Assembly: GCA_046160675.1 (NCBI GenBank)
Contig: JBJXHH010000004.1
Coordinates: 1-62,351, forward strand
Length of the DNA stretch: 62,351 nt
From: JACMJP01 sp046160675
GTDB taxonomy: Bacteria > Bacteroidota > Bacteroidia > Chitinophagales > BACL12
Direction: 5' to 3'
Position numbers and translations under genes: made by a program. The notes beneath the pieces are model-generated. The model was not told where the DNA came from and did no database searches. It worked only from the letters and a program-made list of their open reading frames with translations. This document shows positions 60,090 to 62,351 of this stretch, in pieces; within the stretch, counting starts at the first letter, position 1; the number at the start of each line of letters is the position of its first letter.

Positions 60090-61895
60090 TCATTCCTTCT
60101 CCAAAACCATCTGATACGCCTTCTCATATTCTGCACTTAGCTTGTTCCATGAAAAGTTTTCAGCATAACTTTCCACTGTGTTGCGCAAAATAATTCTTTC
60201 CCTTCGGGAGAGTTGCACAAAGTCCATCATGATGTTACAGAGATCATCGGCACTCTCATCAAACGTTTTATTTTTTCTTCGTACAATATAAATCCCTTTC
60301 TCATCAAGGTCACGGAACCGTTTCTGGCAATAATCGCCAAACCCGCTCAGGTCGCTGGTTACAGCCGGCACACCACGGGCAACACATTCAAGTGGTGTAT
60401 AACCCCAGGGTTCGTAGTAACTTGGAAAAATGCCGAGGTGACAGCCCCGCACAAACTGCGGGTAATCCATGCCGAATAGCGGTGAAGTCGGCGCTACAAA
60501 ATCGGGGTGATAAATAATTTTCACCTTGTCGTCTGGTTTATTTACCAGATTATGCTGACGGATATATCTAATAATCTCATCATTGTTATCATCTGTCAAA
60601 TTATGTGTTACAACTATTGGCCAGTAATCTGTCTTCCAGCTTTGTATCATTTGCCTGTAGCGATATTTCCAGTAATCATCCACATAATCGTTGAGATTCG
60701 GAAGATTGCTATCCGCATTTGTTGCTGCGGCTGTAAACAATTTCTCCCGGACTTGTTTCAATATTTCTTCGCTGGTGCTACGTATTTCGTTCATTGCAGC
60801 CCGTGTTTGTAATACTTTCGGGTTGATGGATTCAAACCGTTGTTTTGTGATGAAAAACATCACAACTGTTTTTTCAATTTTTTCCTTTTGCATTCTTGCA
60901 TTCAGCCTGCGCAATGCATCCAATGTAAGATCATATCCTTTGTTATGATATTCATACCTGCCCGATGTGAAGAAGTATAAAGTGTTATCAAGATCAAAAG
61001 TATAGCTGTGAAAAAAATGTGCCATGGTGAATTCATGAATCTTATCTGCAAAACGCTTGTGTAGGTTTTGAATTTCATGGGTGGCAATAAAGTTGAAAAG
61101 ATTTAGTCCATTAGGTAAGATATGATCTGCTTTTCTGCCAAGAAGGAATTCACATTCTTTTCCGGTAACATCACTCACTGTTGTCAGGATATCTGAATCC
61201 TGTGCAGCCATTCGCTCCAATCTTACTTGTGGTTCAATATAAAATTTTTGAGCTGCTTGCAGCCAGTTTATGGAGGGCAGGTTGCGGTAAAAATTATTAT
61301 CACTAGCTGCAACATATCTGCCCAGCATTGTAGCATGGGTTGTAAAAACAGTTTTAACTTTTAATTTCTGGGTTTTTATCTCGCCAATGGGCATACCCGT
61401 CATCCATTCATGAAAATGTGCGATAATGTCTCTGCCTTCAGCCTGCTTTTCCAATGCAATAAAGAATTGCAAAACAAGATGGCCGAAGCAAATCACCTGG
61501 TTAAGCAAGTCATCGGGATTGAAAATATTTACCTGGTGATTTTTTAATAAATATTGGCGGATATCTTTCAGGGAGTTTGTTGCCTGCTCAATCGGAATAA
61601 GAATGACCTTTGGGGTTCCCTGGGTAAGCCAACTCCCGTAGTGAATCTCAAAACCATTCTCTCGCATGGCTAAAACCGTTTTTCCGAAATCATCATCATA
61701 ATCCTGTGTTTCTTCAAATTCGGCGGGTAGTTTTTTTGAGAGTAGCGGACCGATCATGCAATAATGTTCACCCCATTTTTCTACAATACTTGCCGCTTTA
61801 CTTTTCACAACCGTGTAAATTCCGCCCACCTGGTTACACACTTCCCATGCGGTTTCAACAAGGAGAGGTTCGTATAATGATTTCTTTTTTGCCAT
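60090..61895 (-). CDS. Glycogen synthase, GT3 type
   Basis: A 601-residue GT-B glycosyltransferase resembling the eukaryotic-type (GT3) glycogen synthases found in Bacteroidota, longer than GlgA. It extends alpha-1,4 glucan from a nucleotide-glucose donor. Features: LLVETAWEVCNQVGGIYTVV at the N-terminus (donor-side loop), AHFHEWMTGMPIG (about 163), and the C-terminal FPSYYEPWGYTPLECVARGV PAVTSDLSGFG block with the conserved Glu pair. No branching enzyme or phosphorylase is adjacent. It is next to inorganic pyrophosphatase, which would remove PPi made when nucleotide sugars are formed. The gap between their stop and start is 45 bp. Confidence 0.92.
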   Translation of the reverse strand: MAKKKSLYEPLLVETAWEVCNQVGGIYTVVKSKAASIVEKWGEHYCMIGPLLSKKLPAEFEETQDYDDDFGKTVLAMRENGFEIHYGSWLTQGTPKVILIPIEQATNSLKDIRQYLLKNHQVNIFNPDDLLNQVICFGHLVLQFFIALEKQAEGRDIIAHFHEWMTGMPIGEIKTQKLKVKTVFTTHATMLGRYVAASDNNFYRNLPSINWLQAAQKFYIEPQVRLERMAAQDSDILTTVSDVTGKECEFLLGRKADHILPNGLNLFNFIATHEIQNLHKRFADKIHEFTMAHFFHSYTFDLDNTLYFFTSGRYEYHNKGYDLTLDALRRLNARMQKEKIEKTVVMFFITKQRFESINPKVLQTRAAMNEIRSTSEEILKQVREKLFTAAATNADSNLPNLNDYVDDYWKYRYRQMIQSWKTDYWPIVVTHNLTDDNNDEIIRYIRQHNLVNKPDDKVKIIYHPDFVAPTSPLFGMDYPQFVRGCHLGIFPSYYEPWGYTPLECVARGVPAVTSDLSGFGDYCQKRFRDLDEKGIYIVRRKNKTFDESADDLCNIMMDFVQLSRRERIILRNTVESYAENFSWNKLSAEYEKAYQMVLEKE

Positions 61896-61940
61896 GTTTA
61901 ATAATTCAAGTGAAAGGTAATAAGAAAAGTTTTACTTCTT

Positions 61941-62351
61941 TTATGCAATAAGATTTTTATAATCTTCCTGAGATATTTTGATAATTTCCTTTGCTTCCCC
62001 AGCATCATAAACATGAGTTATCTCACACTGATTCTCTGCTCCCGGCATAGCCTTGTAGGTAAGAAAATAATGGCGCAATCTTTCCAGCAAAGTAACGGGC
62101 AGGTCAGTAATGTTTTTCCATTGATTATACACTTCATCATGTTTCATCACAGCAATTATTTTATCGTCTGCCTGTCCTTTATCAATCATACGAAAGCCAC
62201 CAATTGGGATGGCCGGGATAAGAATATTTCCATGCGGAATGTTTTTTTCGGTGAACACACAAATGTCAAGGGGGTCTCCATCGCCATTAATATTTTTTCT
62301 TCCTGTTTTTTCTGCGCAGTAGTTGCCAATGCCTTGCCCGCAATATGTTTG
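61941..62351 (-). CDS. ppa: Inorganic pyrophosphatase (N-terminus beyond the window)
   Basis: The minus-strand frame stays open to the last base of the window, so 136 codons are visible and the start is missing. The family signature is at the truncated end: GDGDPLDICVFTE (three Asp that bind Mg), then IPIGGFRMIDKGQADDKIIA and a C-terminal helix with RLRHYFLTYK. The enzyme hydrolyses PPi to two phosphates and drives many biosynthetic reactions. The visible GTG at 62258 is an internal Val codon and not the start, because the signature Asp residues lie before it. Confidence 0.93.
   Translation of the reverse strand, partial: QTYCGQGIGNYCAEKTGRKNINGDGDPLDICVFTEKNIPHGNILIPAIPIGGFRMIDKGQADDKIIAVMKHDEVYNQWKNITDLPVTLLERLRHYFLTYKAMPGAENQCEITHVYDAGEAKEIIKISQEDYKNLIA

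Overview
The window comes from a Bacteroidota bacterium, probably an uncultured environmental lineage in the Chitinophagales/Saprospirales/Cytophagales part of the phylum. The sequence evidence is: six secreted proteins with type IX secretion (T9SS) C-terminal sorting domains (three type A, three gliding-motility-associated type B); -7 promoter boxes of the Bacteroidota form TAnnTTTG; few Shine-Dalgarno sequences; phylum-typical families (DUF4292 lipoprotein, GT3-type glycogen synthase, M16 peptidase pair); and a futalosine-pathway menaquinone gene (mqnC). The base composition is AT-rich and looks even throughout. I see no rRNA, tRNA, CRISPR array, insertion sequence, phage or plasmid gene. 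No gene-free stretch exceeds 300 bases; the longest is 28332-28562.

Layout. 1-8254 (+): a truncated parallel beta-helix surface protein, a SusA-like alpha-amylase, a sortilin/Asp-box beta-propeller protein and a helical-repeat protein. 8259-15474: an NTF2-like protein and two large type B T9SS surface proteins on the minus strand, around a plus-strand polysaccharide flippase. 15662-27089 (-): a long cell-envelope block of lytic transglycosylase, gatA, tatA, TonB-dependent receptor, EnvC-like LytM protein, DUF4292 lipoprotein, TPR lipoprotein, sugar nucleotidyltransferase and dut. 27153-35229 (+): an amidohydrolase, then a TetR-controlled RND efflux operon (regulator, TolC, adaptor, permease) that ends in a strong terminator.

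35315-44831: a propeller protein with a sorting domain, a small lipoprotein, an orphan urocanate hydratase, a three-gene SPFH / PH-like membrane protein / Arc-type ribbon-helix-helix operon, an SDR reductase, an aminotransferase plus omega-amidase pair, and mannose-1-phosphate guanylyltransferase. 45002-49185 (+): recQ, scpA and a flippase-like membrane protein. 49199-52648 (-): a secreted intradiol dioxygenase, kbl and mqnC. 52714-60087 (+): an M16 peptidase pair, a third type B surface protein, a prolyl-aminopeptidase-like hydrolase, a small membrane protein, a Crp-like regulator and a dehalogenase-like hydrolase. 60090-62351 (-): glycogen synthase and the truncated inorganic pyrophosphatase.

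Most of the window is ordinary chromosomal housekeeping and envelope biology. The most interesting structure is the SPFH / PH-like / ribbon-helix-helix operon at 39101-40716. Its third gene is a 57-residue GTG-start ORF coupled by a TAGTG overlap. Its promoter carries GATAT repeats spaced exactly 11 bp apart, which looks like an autoregulatory operator for that small DNA-binding protein. A second signal is a set of genes whose -7 box lies only 4-10 nt from the start codon, implying leaderless or nearly leaderless mRNAs.
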